Of a stretch of DNA of 64,000 nt, positions 20,941-33,097 are shown one piece after another. The position numbers were made by a program, and so were the translations under genes. The stretch is taken from positions 20,610-84,609 of the forward strand of contig JADDIW010000130.1 of the NCBI GenBank assembly GCA_018136815.1, read 5' to 3'. Position 1 is the stretch's first letter; the number at the start of each line of letters is the position of its first letter. The notes beneath the pieces are model-generated. The model had not been told where the DNA came from. It did no database searches and saw nothing but the letters and a program-made list of their open reading frames with translations. This DNA comes from Isochrysis galbana (lineage: Eukaryota; Haptophyta; Isochrysidales; Isochrysidaceae).

Positions 20941-22390
20941 TAAAATTTTCCTCCGTGTGCGCTCCGATCCTTCGGCCGTCGTGGTGAAGAAAGAGCCAGA
21001 AGAGGAGCCTGCCATGGCCCCCGGCAAGAAGCGTCGCGCGTCGCGTCTTCGATGCGCCGGCGATTTGCAAGTGTGTTTGCCATGTGTGTGCTGCTTGAGA
21101 GTGAATGCACAAAGGTACAAAATTTTGTCACATGGATAGGGTACTGTTTGTGTGATAAAAATGAAAGGTACAAAGGTACCCTACAAACTCGCCTCGCCTC
21201 GCCAGTCCCTGCCACCACAACACTCCTCACACTCGCCCTCGCCTCTCGCCACTCGCCACTCGTTCGATTTCGCTCTCGCCTCCGTCCTCGCCCTCGCTCA
21301 AGCCCGCCTGCCCGCCTTCCTCTACTGACGGGCGCTCAGCCCGTCAGCGTCTCCGAAGTCGCCTCCTCAGCCGCGCCTGCCGCCGGCTTGGCCATCAAAA
21401 TTCGTCAGACTCCAAGTATTGTCGCGTGATTTCCTCCCTTGTGAGCCATTTACATTTATATTAACGATTTCGATTTCGATTTCCGGTTTCCGATTTCCGG
21501 AACTCCCAAAACTAATGTTCACGTCGTAAGCACTCTAGAACTCTAGAATCATACGATGAACAAACCCCTCCGCTGAGGGACCGTGCCTCATCGGCAACGG
21601 AGCCCCTACGCCCGCGATGGGTGTGGCTTGTCCGGTGTACGTAGGTGGCGAGCGATGCTAGCCAACGAGACCTTCTACAAGACTACAGTTTCTAATGATA
21701 CTTTTGAGTTTTCAGAAGGCACCTTTGCCCCGTCAGCGGCGTCCAGAGCGTTGAGAGGGCGGCGGGGAGGGGGCGGCGTCCAGAGCGTTGGAAGGAACGG
21801 CGAACTGCGCGGCGGCGGCCCTCAGTTTGCCCCTCTCGTTCTCATCCGCCTCGCTCTCCGCCCCCACCCCCCCACACACAGGAGAGGGCTGGCCTAGCAG
21901 CCACCACCGAAGGGGAACCGCCGCGCGTAGTCTTCTGCTCAACAAACCCGGTGATCCTAACGGTTCGGCAAGAAAGGCGAGCCCCGGGCGGAACGGGAAC
22001 AAAATCCGGCTGGGGATCGTTAGCTGCCGGAAGGGCTGCGATTAGAGATTCGAGGACTCCCGACTGGTATTTAAATATTCGATCATGACACGTATCAGGA
22101 CATCCTGCGCCCACCCGAGGAGGCTGGGGATCGTTGCAATAGTCGGAAGGGCTGAGAGATTCGACGATTCCCGATCGATATTCAAACCTGAAAATAGATC
22201 GAGACATCCCGCGCCCTTCCGGCCGTTATGACTCACCATTGAAAGCCTTTGAATACTTATGTACCAAAGACTGGTGGCTCCATTGAATCACGCTATTTCG
22301 GGAAGGGAGCTCGTGCGAGATGAGGGGAGGAGATAGATGATCTCCGTAAATCTCCGAGAGGGGAGATTTGGGTGTGTAACGGCTTCTCTC
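20941..22390 (+). other. Intergenic region with a degenerate repeat
   Basis: No gene is seen. A degenerate tandem repeat of about 120 bases (GGCTGGGGATCGTT...GAGATTCGA.GACTCCCGA) spans about 22008-22215. Confidence 0.45.
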
Positions 22391-22394
22391 GCGT

Positions 22395-22409
22395 GAGGGG
22401 TGCGGTGGG

Positions 22410-22443
<34 letters not shown>

Positions 22444-22730
22444 GGGGGGAGGGCGGAGGGGTGAAGAATTGGGAGAAGAAGAGGGGAATTCGCGGCGAGA
22501 GAGGTGGAGAGAGAGAGAGAGTAGCCGCTGCAGGGTGAGGGAGGGGGGGGAGGAGAAGGGGGGGAGGGAAGGAGGAGGGGGCACGGAGAGAGAAAAGAAG
22601 AGAGAAGAGAGAGAGAAGAGGAGAGAGAGAGAGGGAGAGAGGGAGAGAGAGGGGGGGGGGGGAGAGAGAGAGAGGGAGAGAGAGAGAGGGGGGGAGAGAG
22701 AGAGAGGGTGCAAGGGAGGAAGGAGGACTC
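22395..22730 (+). repeat. Purine (GA/GGGA) tract upstream of gene 2
   Basis: About 330 bases of almost pure purine on the plus strand end 7 bases before the ATG of gene 2. The corresponding place before gene 1 has no such tract. Confidence 0.85.
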
Positions 22731-22736
22731 GGTGGC

Positions 22737-25700
22737 ATGCGGGGCTTGCTCGCGCTGCTCGTTGGGCTCCTGGGGGGGGCGGCGACCATCGAGCTGGAGT
22801 GCGCATCGACGAGCGTCGTCGCAGAGGACTACTTCGAGCCGCGGCACGCGGAGATCCTCTACGGCCGATGCGTGACGGCAGAAGGGCGAACCCACTTCAT
22901 CGCGCCCACGAGCGATTTCCTCGAGAGGCTCATGGTTGGGGGCAGAGCGAGGCTGAGCGTGCGCGTCGTGGCGAGCACGGAGGAGAACCGCGCCCTGCTC
23001 ACCACGCTCCTTGCGGAGCAGCGGGCGCGGGGCGTCGAGTCGCCCCGGCCTATGCCTCCTTATGTGAGGTTGCCTGCGGACGTCTACGAGATTATCGATG
23101 TCTTGGTGTCCCCGTCGGTCCTTCGTCGGAACGCGACGCGCAGCTCGGACATCCGCGATGTGATCACGATTCGCATGGTCTACACCGATGTGGCACCAAC
23201 ATACTGCGACGAGACGTGCGTCTCCAATGGCATGTGGGGCTCGAGCGCAGGCAACAACTGCGTCCGCATTTTCGACAAGAACGTGTGTGGCAGTGTGAAC
23301 GAGGCGTTCAAGGACAACTCGTATGGTGCAATGGAGTGGCCATCCGCCCAGGGTCGCGTGGTGTCGGTCAACATGGGCAAGCCAGCACCTGTGGGCACCT
23401 GCGACGTGGAGGTCGAGATCGCCTTGGCTGATTCGAAGGCCAAGGCCTTGGGACTTCAACCAACAACGTATGCCCACAAAGAGTACTTTGTGCCGTACGC
23501 CTTCGGCTCGTGCGAATGGGGAGGCGTGGCGCTGGTGGGCTGCAATCGAGCAGGCCATTCAACGGTCGACAACGCGTGCTGGGCCATGATTCGCGACCAG
23601 TACCCCACCACACGGCTGCACGAGTTTGGGCACAACCTTGGCTTGTACCATGCGGGCGATCCGGACACCGAGTACGGAGACTCCTCCGGTCTCATGGGAT
23701 CGGCGCGCGCATGGCACGGGTGAGCCAAACTGCCGCTGTCTTATCTGCTTAATGTTGCGCCCAACACGTACACCGAAAGGCATCGGTGCCTGCTTGTTCC
23801 CGATGCTAAGGCTTGCTGGTGTGATTTTCTCCCCCGCTCCACTATGCACATGGCAGGTTCAACGCGCCCCATCGCTGGCAGCTTGGGTGGCTTCAGCCAG
23901 AACACGTCGCAAAAGTGACGACCTCAGGGGTGTATCAGCTTCGATCGCTCCATGAGATCCCTGCGGAATCAGGCGGTCGTTCCGCGGTATACTTTGATTG
24001 CCCCAATTGCATCGCCGAGTATGCGTATGGCGATGCCTTTATTTCCTTTCGTGCTCCGATGGGCTACGACGAAGATCTTCCAACAACCCTGCAGAACAAG
24101 GTGTTTGTGCACGTGCTCAGGAATCAGTACAGCGTCGCTGAGTACGCTGCGGGCACAAAGCTGTGGGCGACACTTGGAGAAGGTGAGGGGTACGTTGTCG
24201 ATTCAACCGGTCACCATATTCGTGTCTGCTACGTTGGGGGAGGGCCAATCATTGCTGTCTCCAGCGGTACGGACACACTGAGCGCTCAAGACCACACCGC
24301 CTCCTTGTGTACGAAGGCGGTTTTGCCGCCGGCTCCACCACCTTCACCAGTGTCGACCTCGGCCTGCTCAAATGAGTGCATCGGGAACGCAGACTACGCG
24401 TCCGACGGCATTTGCGATGACGGCAGCCCAGGCAGCGAGTACTCGGCTTGCGAGTACGGGACGGACTGCGCAGACTGCGGCCCGCGGCCGTTCTTGCCGC
24501 CGTCGCCGCCATCAATGCCTCCGCTGCCTGACCCTCCGTCCGGTGCATGTCTCGCCCAGACGGTGCCGCCCGTGCGCCGCGGCCCGGAGGAGCGCATCGT
24601 GGGTGGTGTGGAGGTCGACCCGCCGCGCAAGTACCAGTGGCTCGTCTCGCTCCAGACCGATTCAGGCTTCCACTTTTGCGGAGGCACGCTGATCCGGCCG
24701 CAGTGGGTCCTCACCGCCGCCCACTGCACAACGAATGGCGTCGGTCAGGTCGTCGTCGGGATGCACAGCAAGACGTCCGCTGACAGTTGCAAGCAAACGC
24801 GAGAAGTTGTTCAGATCATCAACTACCGTGGGTACAATAGCGCCACGTCCGAGGGCGATGTGGCGCTCTTGAAGCTCGACTCTCCAGTCGACTCGTATTC
24901 GCCGATCGACGCGCTCGACGGCTTTGGCGCGGCGCCGCAGCACGAGGCTGCTGGCGAGGTGCTGACGGTCGCCGGCTGGGGCACCCTTTCTTCCGGCGGC
25001 AGCACGCCCGACGTGCCGATGGAGGTCGACGTGCCGGTCGTGAGCAATGCCGACTGCGACGCGGCGTACGGTGGTGGTTCGATCTTTGACGACATGATCT
25101 GCGCGGGTCTGTTGGGCGAGGGCGGCAAGGACTCGTGCCAGGGCGATTCTGGCGGCCCCCTCTTCGCAACGATGGCGAACGGCGATTATGTGCTTACGGG
25201 CGTCGTGAGCTGGGGCTACGGCTGCGCTGATGCTCGGTGGCCTGGCGTGTACGCGCGCGTCTCGGCCTTCGAGGAGTTCGTGTGCTCGAACGCGGGCGTG
25301 TGCGGGTCATTGCTTCCGCCGTCTCTTTCACCGCCCGTCGCGACGTCCGCTCCGCCACCTTCACCAGTGTCGCCCTCGGCCTGCTCGAATGAGTGCATCG
25401 GGAACGCAGACTACGCGTCCGACGGCATCTGCGATGACGGCGGCCCTGGCGGCGATTACTCGGCTTGCGAGTACGGGACGGACTGCGCAGACTGCGGCCC
25501 GCGGCCGCTTTCGCCGCCGTCGCCGCCATCAATTCAATCGCCACCCGCCGCATGCATCACCCAGACGGTGCCGCCCGTGCGCCGCGGCCCGGAGGAGCGC
25601 ATCGTGGGTGGTGTGGAGGTCGACCCGCCGCGCAAGTACCAGTGGCTCGTCTCGCTCCAGACCGATTCAGGCTTCCACTTTTGCGGCGGCACGCTGATCC

Positions 25701-28700
25701 GGCCGCAGTGGGTGCTCACCGCCGCCCACTGCACAACGGATGGCGTCGGTCAGGTCGTCGTCGGGATGCACAGCAAGACGTCCGCTGACAGTTGCAAGCA
25801 AACGCGAGAAGTTGTTCAGATCATCAACTACCCTGGGTACAATAGCGCCACGTCCGAGGGCGATGTGGCGCTCTTGGAGCTCGACTCTCCTGTCGACGCG
25901 TACGCGCCGATCGACGCGCTCGACGGCTTTGGCGCGGCGCCACAGCACAAGGCTGCCGGCGAGGTGCTGACGGTCGCCGGCTGGGGCACCCTTTCTTCCG
26001 GCGGCAGCACGCCCGACGTGCCGATGGAGGTCGACGTGCCGGTCGTGAGCAATGCCGACTGCGACGCGGCGTACGGTGGTGGTTCGATCTTTGACGACAT
26101 GATCTGCGCGGGCCTGCTGGGCGAGGGCGGCAAGGACTCGTGCCAGGGCGACTCTGGCGGCCCCCTCTTCGCAACGATGGCGAACGGCGATTATGTGCTT
26201 ACGGGCGTCGTGAGCTGGGGCTACGGCTGCGCTGATGCTCGGTGGCCTGGCGTGTACGCGCGCGTCTCGGCCTTCGAGGAGTTCGTGTGCTCGAACGCGG
26301 GCGTGTGCGGGTCATTGCTTCCGCCGTCTCTTTCACCGCCCGTCGCGACGCCCGCTCCGCCACCTTCACCAGTGTCGCCCTCGGCCTGCTCGAATGAGTG
26401 CATCGGGAACGCAGACTACGCGTCCGACGGCATCTGCGATGACGGCGGCCCTGGCGGCGATTACTCGGCTTGCGAGTACGGGACGGACTGCGCAGACTGC
26501 GGCCCGCGGCCGTTCTTGCCGCCGTCGCCGCCATCAATTCAATCGCCACCCGCCGCATGCATCACCCAGACGGTGCCGCCCGTGCGCCGCGGCCCGGAGG
26601 AGCGCATCGTGGGTGGTGTGGAGGTCGACCCGCCGCGCAAGTACCAGTGGCTCGTCTCGCTCCAGACCGATTCAGGCTTCCACTTTTGCGGCGGCACGCT
26701 GATCCGGCCGCAGTGGGTCCTCACCGCCGCCCACTGCACAACGAATGGCGTCGGTCAGGTCGTCGTCGGGATGCACAGCAAGACGTCCGCTGACAGTTGC
26801 AAGCAAACGCGAGAAGTTGTTCAGATCATCAACTACCCTGGGTACAATAGCGCCACGTCCGAGGGCGATGTGGCGCTCTTGGAGCTCGACTCTCCTGTCG
26901 ACGCGTACGCGCCGATCGACGCGCTCGACGGCTTTGGCGCGGCGCCACAGCACGAGGCTGCCGGCGAGGTGCTGACGGTCGCCGGCTGGGGCACCCTTTC
27001 TTCCGGCGGCAGCACGCCCGACGTGCCGATGGAGGTCGACGTGCCGGTCGTGAGCAATGCCGACTGCGACGCGGCGTACGGTGGTGGTTCGATCTTTGAC
27101 GACATGATCTGCGCGGGCCTGCTGGGCGAGGGCGGCAAGGACTCGTGCCAGGGCGACTCTGGCGGCCCCCTCTTCGCAACGATGGCGAACGGCGATTATG
27201 TGCTTACGGGCGTCGTGAGCTGGGGCTACGGCTGCGCTGATGCTCGGTGGCCTGGCGTGTACGCGCGCGTCTCGGCCTTCGAGGAGTTCGTGTGCTCGAA
27301 CGCGGGCGTGTGCGGGTCATTGCTTCCGCCGTCTCTTTCACCGCCCGTCGCGACGCCCGCTCCGCCACCTTCACCAGTGTCGCCCTCGGCCTGCTCGAAT
27401 GAGTGCATCGGGAACGCAGACTACGCGTCCGACGGCATCTGCGATGACGGCGGCCCTGGCGGCGATTACTCGGCTTGCGAGTACGGGACGGACTGCGCAG
27501 ACTGCGGCCCGCGGCCGCTTTCGCCGCCGTCGCCGCCATCAATTCAATCGCCACCCGCCGCATGCATCACCCAGACGGTGCCGCCCGTGCGCCGCGGCCC
27601 GGAGGAGCGCATCGTGGGTGGTGTGGAGGTCGACCCGCCGCGCAAGTACCAGTGGCTCGTCTCGCTCCAGACCGATTCAGGCTTCCACTTTTGCGGCGGC
27701 ACGCTGATCCGGCCGCAGTGGGTGCTCACCGCCGCCCACTGCACAACGGATGGCGTCGGTCAGGTCGTCGTCGGGATGCACAGCAAGACGTCCGCTGACA
27801 GTTGCAAGCAAACGCGAGAAGTTGTTCAGATCATCAACTACCCTGGGTACAATAGCGCCACGTCCGAGGGCGATGTGGCGCTCTTGGAGCTCGACTCTCC
27901 TGTCGACGCGTACGCGCCGATCGACGCGCTCGACGGCTTTGGCGCGGCGCCACAGCACGAGGCTGCCGGCGAGGTGCTGACGGTCGCCGGCTGGGGCACC
28001 CTTTCTTCCGGCGGCAGCACGCCCGACGTGCCGATGGAGGTCGACGTGCCGGTCGTGAGCAATGCCGACTGCGACGCGGCGTACGGTGGTGGTTCGATCT
28101 TTGACGACATGATCTGCGCGGGCCTGCTGGGCGAGGGCGGCAAGGACTCGTGCCAGGGCGACTCTGGCGGCCCCCTCTTCGCAACGATGGCGAACGGCGA
28201 TTATGTGCTTACGGGCGTCGTGAGCTGGGGCTACGGCTGCGCTGATGCTCGGTGGCCTGGCGTGTACGCGCGCGTCTCGGCCTTCGAGGAGTTCGTGTGC
28301 TCGAACGCGGGCGTGTGCGGGTCATTGCTTCCGCCGTCTCTTTCACCGCCCGTCGCGACGCCCGCTCCGCCACCTTCACCAGTGTCGCCCTCGGCCTGCT
28401 CGAATGAGTGCATCGGGAACGCAGACTACGCGTCCAACGGCATCTGCGATGACGGCGGCCCTGGCGGCGATTACTCGGCTTGCGAGTACGGGACGGACTG
28501 CGCAGACTGCGGCCCGCGGCCGTTCTTGCCGCCGTCGCCGCCATCAATTCAATCGCCACCCGCCGCATGCATCACCCAGACGGTGCCGCCCGTGCGCCGC
28601 GGCCCGGAGGAGCGCATCGTGGGTGGTGTGGAGGTCGACCCGCCGCGCAAGTACCAGTGGCTCGTCTCGCTCCAGACCGATTCAGGCTTCCACTTTTGCG

Positions 28701-31306
28701 GCGGCACGCTGATCCGGCCGCAGTGGGTGCTCACCGCCGCCCACTGCACAACGGATGGCGTCGGTCAGGTCGTCGTCGGGATGCACAGCAAGACGTCCGC
28801 TGACAGTTGCAAGCAAACGCGAGAAGTTGTTCAGATCATCAACTACCCTGGGTACAATAGCGCCACGTCCGAGGGCGATGTGGCGCTCTTGGAGCTCGAC
28901 TCTCCTGTCGACGCGTACGCGCCGATCGACGCGCTCGACGGCTTTGGCGCGGCGCCACAGCACGAGGCTGCCGGCGAGGTGCTGACGGTCGCCGGCTGGG
29001 GCACCCTTTCTTCCGGCGGCAGCACGCCCGACGTGCCGATGGAGGTCGACGTGCCGGTCGTGAGCAATGCCGACTGCGACGCGGCGTACGGTGGTGATTC
29101 GATCTTTGACGACATGATCTGCGCGGGCCTGCTGGGCGAGGGCGGCAAGGACTCGTGCCAGGGCGACTCTGGCGGCCCCCTCTTCGCAACGATGGCGAAC
29201 GGCGATTATGTGCTTACGGGCGTCGTGAGCTGGGGCTACGGCTGCGCTGATGCTCGGTGGCCTGGCGTGTACGCGCGCGTCTCGGCCTTCGAGGAGTTCG
29301 TGTGCTCGAACGCGGGCGTGTGCGGGTCATTGCTTCCGCCGTCTCTTTCACCGCCCGTCGCGACGCCCGCTCCGCCACCTTCACCAGTGTCGCCCTCGGC
29401 CTGCTCGAATGAGTGCATCGGGAACGCAGACTACGCGTCCAACGGCATCTGCGATGACGGCGGCCCTGGCGGCGATTACTCGGCTTGCGAGTACGGGACG
29501 GACTGCGCAGACTGCGGCCCGCGGCCGCTTTCGCCGCCGTCGCCGCCATCAATTCAATCGCCACCCGCCGCATGCATCACCCAGACGGTGCCGCCCGTGC
29601 GCCGCGGCCCGGAGGAGCGCATCGTGGGTGGTGTGGAGGTCGACCCGCCGCGCAAGTACCAGTGGCTCGTCTCGCTCCAGACCGATTCAGGCTTCCACTT
29701 TTGCGGCGGCACGCTGATCCGGCCGCAGTGGGTCCTCACCGCCGCCCACTGCACAACGGATGGCGTCGGTCAGGTCGTCGTCGGGATGCACAGCAAGACG
29801 TCCGCTGACAGTTGCAAGCAAACGCGAGAAGTTGTTCAGATCATCAACTACCCTGGGTACAATAGCGCCACGTCCGAGGGCGATGTGGCGCTCTTGGAGC
29901 TCGACTCTCCTGTCGACGCGTACGCGCCGATCGACGCGCTCGACGGCTTTGGCGCGGCGCCACAGCACGAGGCTGCCGGCGAGGTGCTGACGGTCGCCGG
30001 CTGGGGCACCCTTTCTTCCGGCGGCAGCACGCCCGACGTGCCGATGGAGGTCGACGTGCCGGTCGTGAGCAATGCCGACTGCGACGCGGCGTACGGTGGT
30101 GGTTCGATCTTTGACGACATGATCTGCGCGGGCCTGCTGGGCGAGGGCGGCAAGGACTCGTGCCAGGGCGACTCTGGCGGCCCCCTCTTCGCAACGATGG
30201 CGAACGGCGATTATGTGCTTACGGGCGTCGTGAGCTGGGGCTACGGCTGCGCTGATGCTCGGTGGCCTGGCGTGTACGCGCGCGTCTCGGCCTTCGAGGA
30301 GTTCGTGTGCTCGAACGCGGGCGTGTGCGGGTCATTGCTTCCGCCGTCTCTTTCACCGCCCGTCGCGACGTCCGCTCCGCCACCTTCTTTGACTCCCCCG
30401 CCCTCGCCACCGCCACCTTCGCCACCCTCCCCTCCTCCATCACCCCCACCTGCCAAACCTCTCGCAGTCGGTCTCGAGGGCAAAGCTGAAAGTCCGGCTG
30501 GCCGGCGTGTACGTGCACGCATGATTTTGGACGCCTCGAATCTCGCCGGTAATTCTGTCGATCCAATTTATGACGCTCTCCAAGACAATGAGAGCACCGC
30601 GCAGATTTACCTTGTGGATGAAATCACTGGAAGCAGACTCGACAGCGACATATTGGTTCCATTTTGTTTCACGCCTTGCGAGGTTGGTGAGGGTGCAACT
30701 TCCACGACGCTTTCGCTGTTGGGTCCTGTTGGCAGAGGAGAGCTGGTGCGCACGTTGCCTCTCATCTCTGACGCCAATCAGACGCAGGCAGAGGCAAATG
30801 GCAATCTGGACATTGTGACTTACACCTATGCTTACGAGCTTATCGTTGAGCTCCACAGCGCTCGCATCGTGCCGAAGGGCCAAAGTTTGGAAGAAACCGC
30901 ATCATTTCTTGAAGCAGATTTCACGCGGAAAGTTACGGACATGGCCAGCGGATTGGGACTTGGACTCATATCGACATCAACCCGGGTCATTTTCCCACCG
31001 AGGCCACCACCGGCATTACCACCCTGGCCTCCCTCGCCACCGCCGCCCTTGTCGCCACCGCCTTCACCGCCGCCGCCCACATCCCCTCTAGCGTTCTCGC
31101 CAACGCCATCACCTCCACCACCTTCATTTCCACCGTTTCGCCCTTCTTTTCCTCGTTTATTGCCACTTTCACCGCCACCTGCATCGCCTCCCCAACTCCC
31201 CGTCGGTGCTCCGGCACGCCCACCACTACCACCCTCCCCTCAGCCACCGTCCTCGGCTCCCTCGCCTCGCACGGACCCATTCGGATCGTTTTCTACTTGT
31301 CTGTGA
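22737..31306 (+). CDS. Gene 2: secreted M11 metalloprotease fused to six trypsin domains
   Basis: Exon 22737..23719 and exon 23857..31306 are split by a 137-bp GT-AG intron at the same site as in gene 1, with a closely similar intron sequence. The ATG at 22737 opens a signal peptide (MRGLLALLVGLLGGA). The M11 domain keeps HEFGHNLGLYH. Six units of an LNR-like Cys-rich module plus trypsin follow, with IVGG at 24596, 25601, 26606, 27611, 28616 and 29621. All retain His, Asp, Ser and the specificity Asp. After unit 6 a short Pro-rich linker leads to the same unique domain as in gene 1 (30450-30990) and a Pro-rich tail. The fourth-module and Cys-rich insert of gene 1 are absent. Each trypsin is preceded by PEER, so a trypsin-like cut would free its IVGG end. 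It is likely extracellular, acting on wall or mating-type proteins by analogy with gametolysin. Confidence 0.85.
24370..30380 (+). repeat. Six-unit intragenic array in gene 2, exact 1005-bp period
   Basis: Units are nearly identical and no indel changes the period. After unit 1 the linker alternates PLSPP, PFLPP, PLSPP, PFLPP, PLSPP, giving a 2010-bp higher-order unit. Units 5 and 6 share YASN where the others have YASD. Confidence 0.9.
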
Positions 31307-31404
31307 AATCACCACCCATTCTTCACACTCACACTTTCGTATACTATTCACTATTCACTATTCCGTAGCTGATAACAACTATAGTTATAGTTTCAATGAT
31401 CCAA

Positions 31405-31422
31405 CTATCAGTAAACTGATAG
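31405..31422 (+). promoter_or_regulatory. 8-bp inverted repeat before an ATG (paralogue of 11895)
   Basis: CTATCAGT, AA loop, ACTGATAG, then GGGTC and the ATG at 31427. Pairing is kept although two positions per arm differ from the 11895 copy. Confidence 0.5.
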
Positions 31423-31426
31423 GGTC

Positions 31427-32110
31427 ATGGAGCGCACGCCGCCTCCCGCCCTCGCTGCCACGGCCCTCGCCGCGAGGATGGACGAAGCTTTCATGGACAC
31501 GCCGCTGTCGCCGAAGCGACCGCGCCAGGACGACCACCCACACTCCAAACCAAGCCTCAGGTAGTGCACCGAGGCCAGACCCCGGAAACCAAAGAAAAAG
31601 GAACGAAGGGGGGCAGGGGAAGAGGTGGAGGAAGGGAAGATAAGGGCGGTGGAAGTAGAGACCCAATAGGTGTGTAGCCCTGAGCCCTGAATCTACAGAT
31701 ATTTTTTTTTAGTTTCAATGATGCCGCCCCCCTCCCAGCCCCCCGCAGTCACGACGCCCCAACGGGGCCGCCCCAAGCCGCCGAAGCACTCGCAGCGCAG
31801 GCCGCTGTCCCAACCTGTTGCGGGTAGGGGGGGTTTCCTTGTCGCATCCGCGATCGACTTCAAGGTCGTTTGCCTTCATTTGGTACCCCTCGTTTCCAAA
31901 TACGCGATGCGCCGGCACAAAAAAAAATCTTCTAGTATTTGAGCAAAGGCACCCACCTCACAGTGCTCAACCATGTCTATAAATGGAATGTCGCCTGATG
32001 ATGTAGTAGTACGCAAGCGATTGCAATGGATCATAAGAAAGATGGACGAGAACTTCAAAAAATTCATCACACCTCTCTTTCCGCCATATGCCAATTCTTT
32101 TTTAAATTAT
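31427..32110 (+). pseudogene. Damaged copy of the small gene pair that follows gene 1
   Basis: 31427 starts MERTPPPALAATALAA and matches 11917 for about 40 codons before a stop at 31563. 31973 starts MSINGMSPDDVVVRKRL and matches 12459 for about 46 codons, then hits a stop. Between them, 31721-31815 encodes TPQRGRPKPP, an AT-hook-like motif that also appears at about 53960. The whole stretch is the 3' end of the segmental duplication. Confidence 0.6.
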
Positions 32111-32612
32111 TAATGTTATATCCTAGCCAACCCCACTAGCTAATTGGACACAACTTTTCAATCCCGGAATCCCGCCATGCCTGACGAGCCAGGTGTCCGA
32201 ATGGTACCGGGGGGAGGGGGCACTGCCCCCTCCCCTCGATATTTGTCCTCCCCCCAGTGCATGCACCGACCCTGCGCACCCCAGCACACCCTCTCCTCGA
32301 GGCCACGCTGGGGGAAAACCCCTTTCGGGTAAAACAACGCAAGGGGGGGGGGGGGGCACTCGTGAGTTTAGGGGCCTAGAGCGCTAATCTCCCTCGCGCA
32401 GGCGAGTGGCCGCGACGAGCCGCGGCCCTTCCCTCCTGGCTCTGGCGCCCCCGTCTTCTCTTACCCAAATAGTTCGAGAAGACACGTAAACACCGGAGGG
32501 GAGACCGGGGAGAGCTGCCGCTCCCCCCTCCCCTCCCTCTTCCCTTTTCCTCCTCTCTTCCCTGCGGCGGGGGCCCATGGCGCGCGCTTGCGGCCCCTCT
32601 CCAGGTCCCCAG
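32107..32612 (+). repeat. Interspersed repeat family B, copy 1
   Basis: Matches 46967..47459 along its length, from AATGTTATATCCTAGCC to GGTCCCCAGA. It includes a polymorphic G-run at 32343. No coding content. Confidence 0.75.
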
Positions 32613-33097
32613 AATAAAAAATACTACTTACAACTGGGAATATCGGCGGCTGCACTGAGCCGCTGGCCGATGCCGCACGCCGACGCAGGTGAAGACGCAG
32701 GTGAAGATGTCCCAGCAGGCCCTGCAGAGACCCCGGCAGAGCCCGGGGGCGGGCGGGCGGGTCATCTGAGCGCCCCGGCTTGCATTAATGGTCATGTCTC
32801 GGGCCTAGGCTCCTTCAGACGGCGAAGGGGTAGCGTTGCGCACTCCCGGGGTTGCTGGAGTGCTGCAGCGGCAAACTGCGAGGATGCTGCTGAGGCCGTA
32901 GAGGTCGCCAGTCGAGCGTCTTCTCCGTGAAGGTGTGGCAGAAAGTCTCCACTTGACAAGAAAGCTGTTCATCCGGGTAGGAGAAGAGGTGTTCACCCAG
33001 CACCTCCAAATCAATGTGCCCGCCAGAGGCGGTTGGCACCTGGCCAACCTTCATCAGGAGTTGCACGTCACTTGGGGTGCCCGCGGTGCCGCGCACG

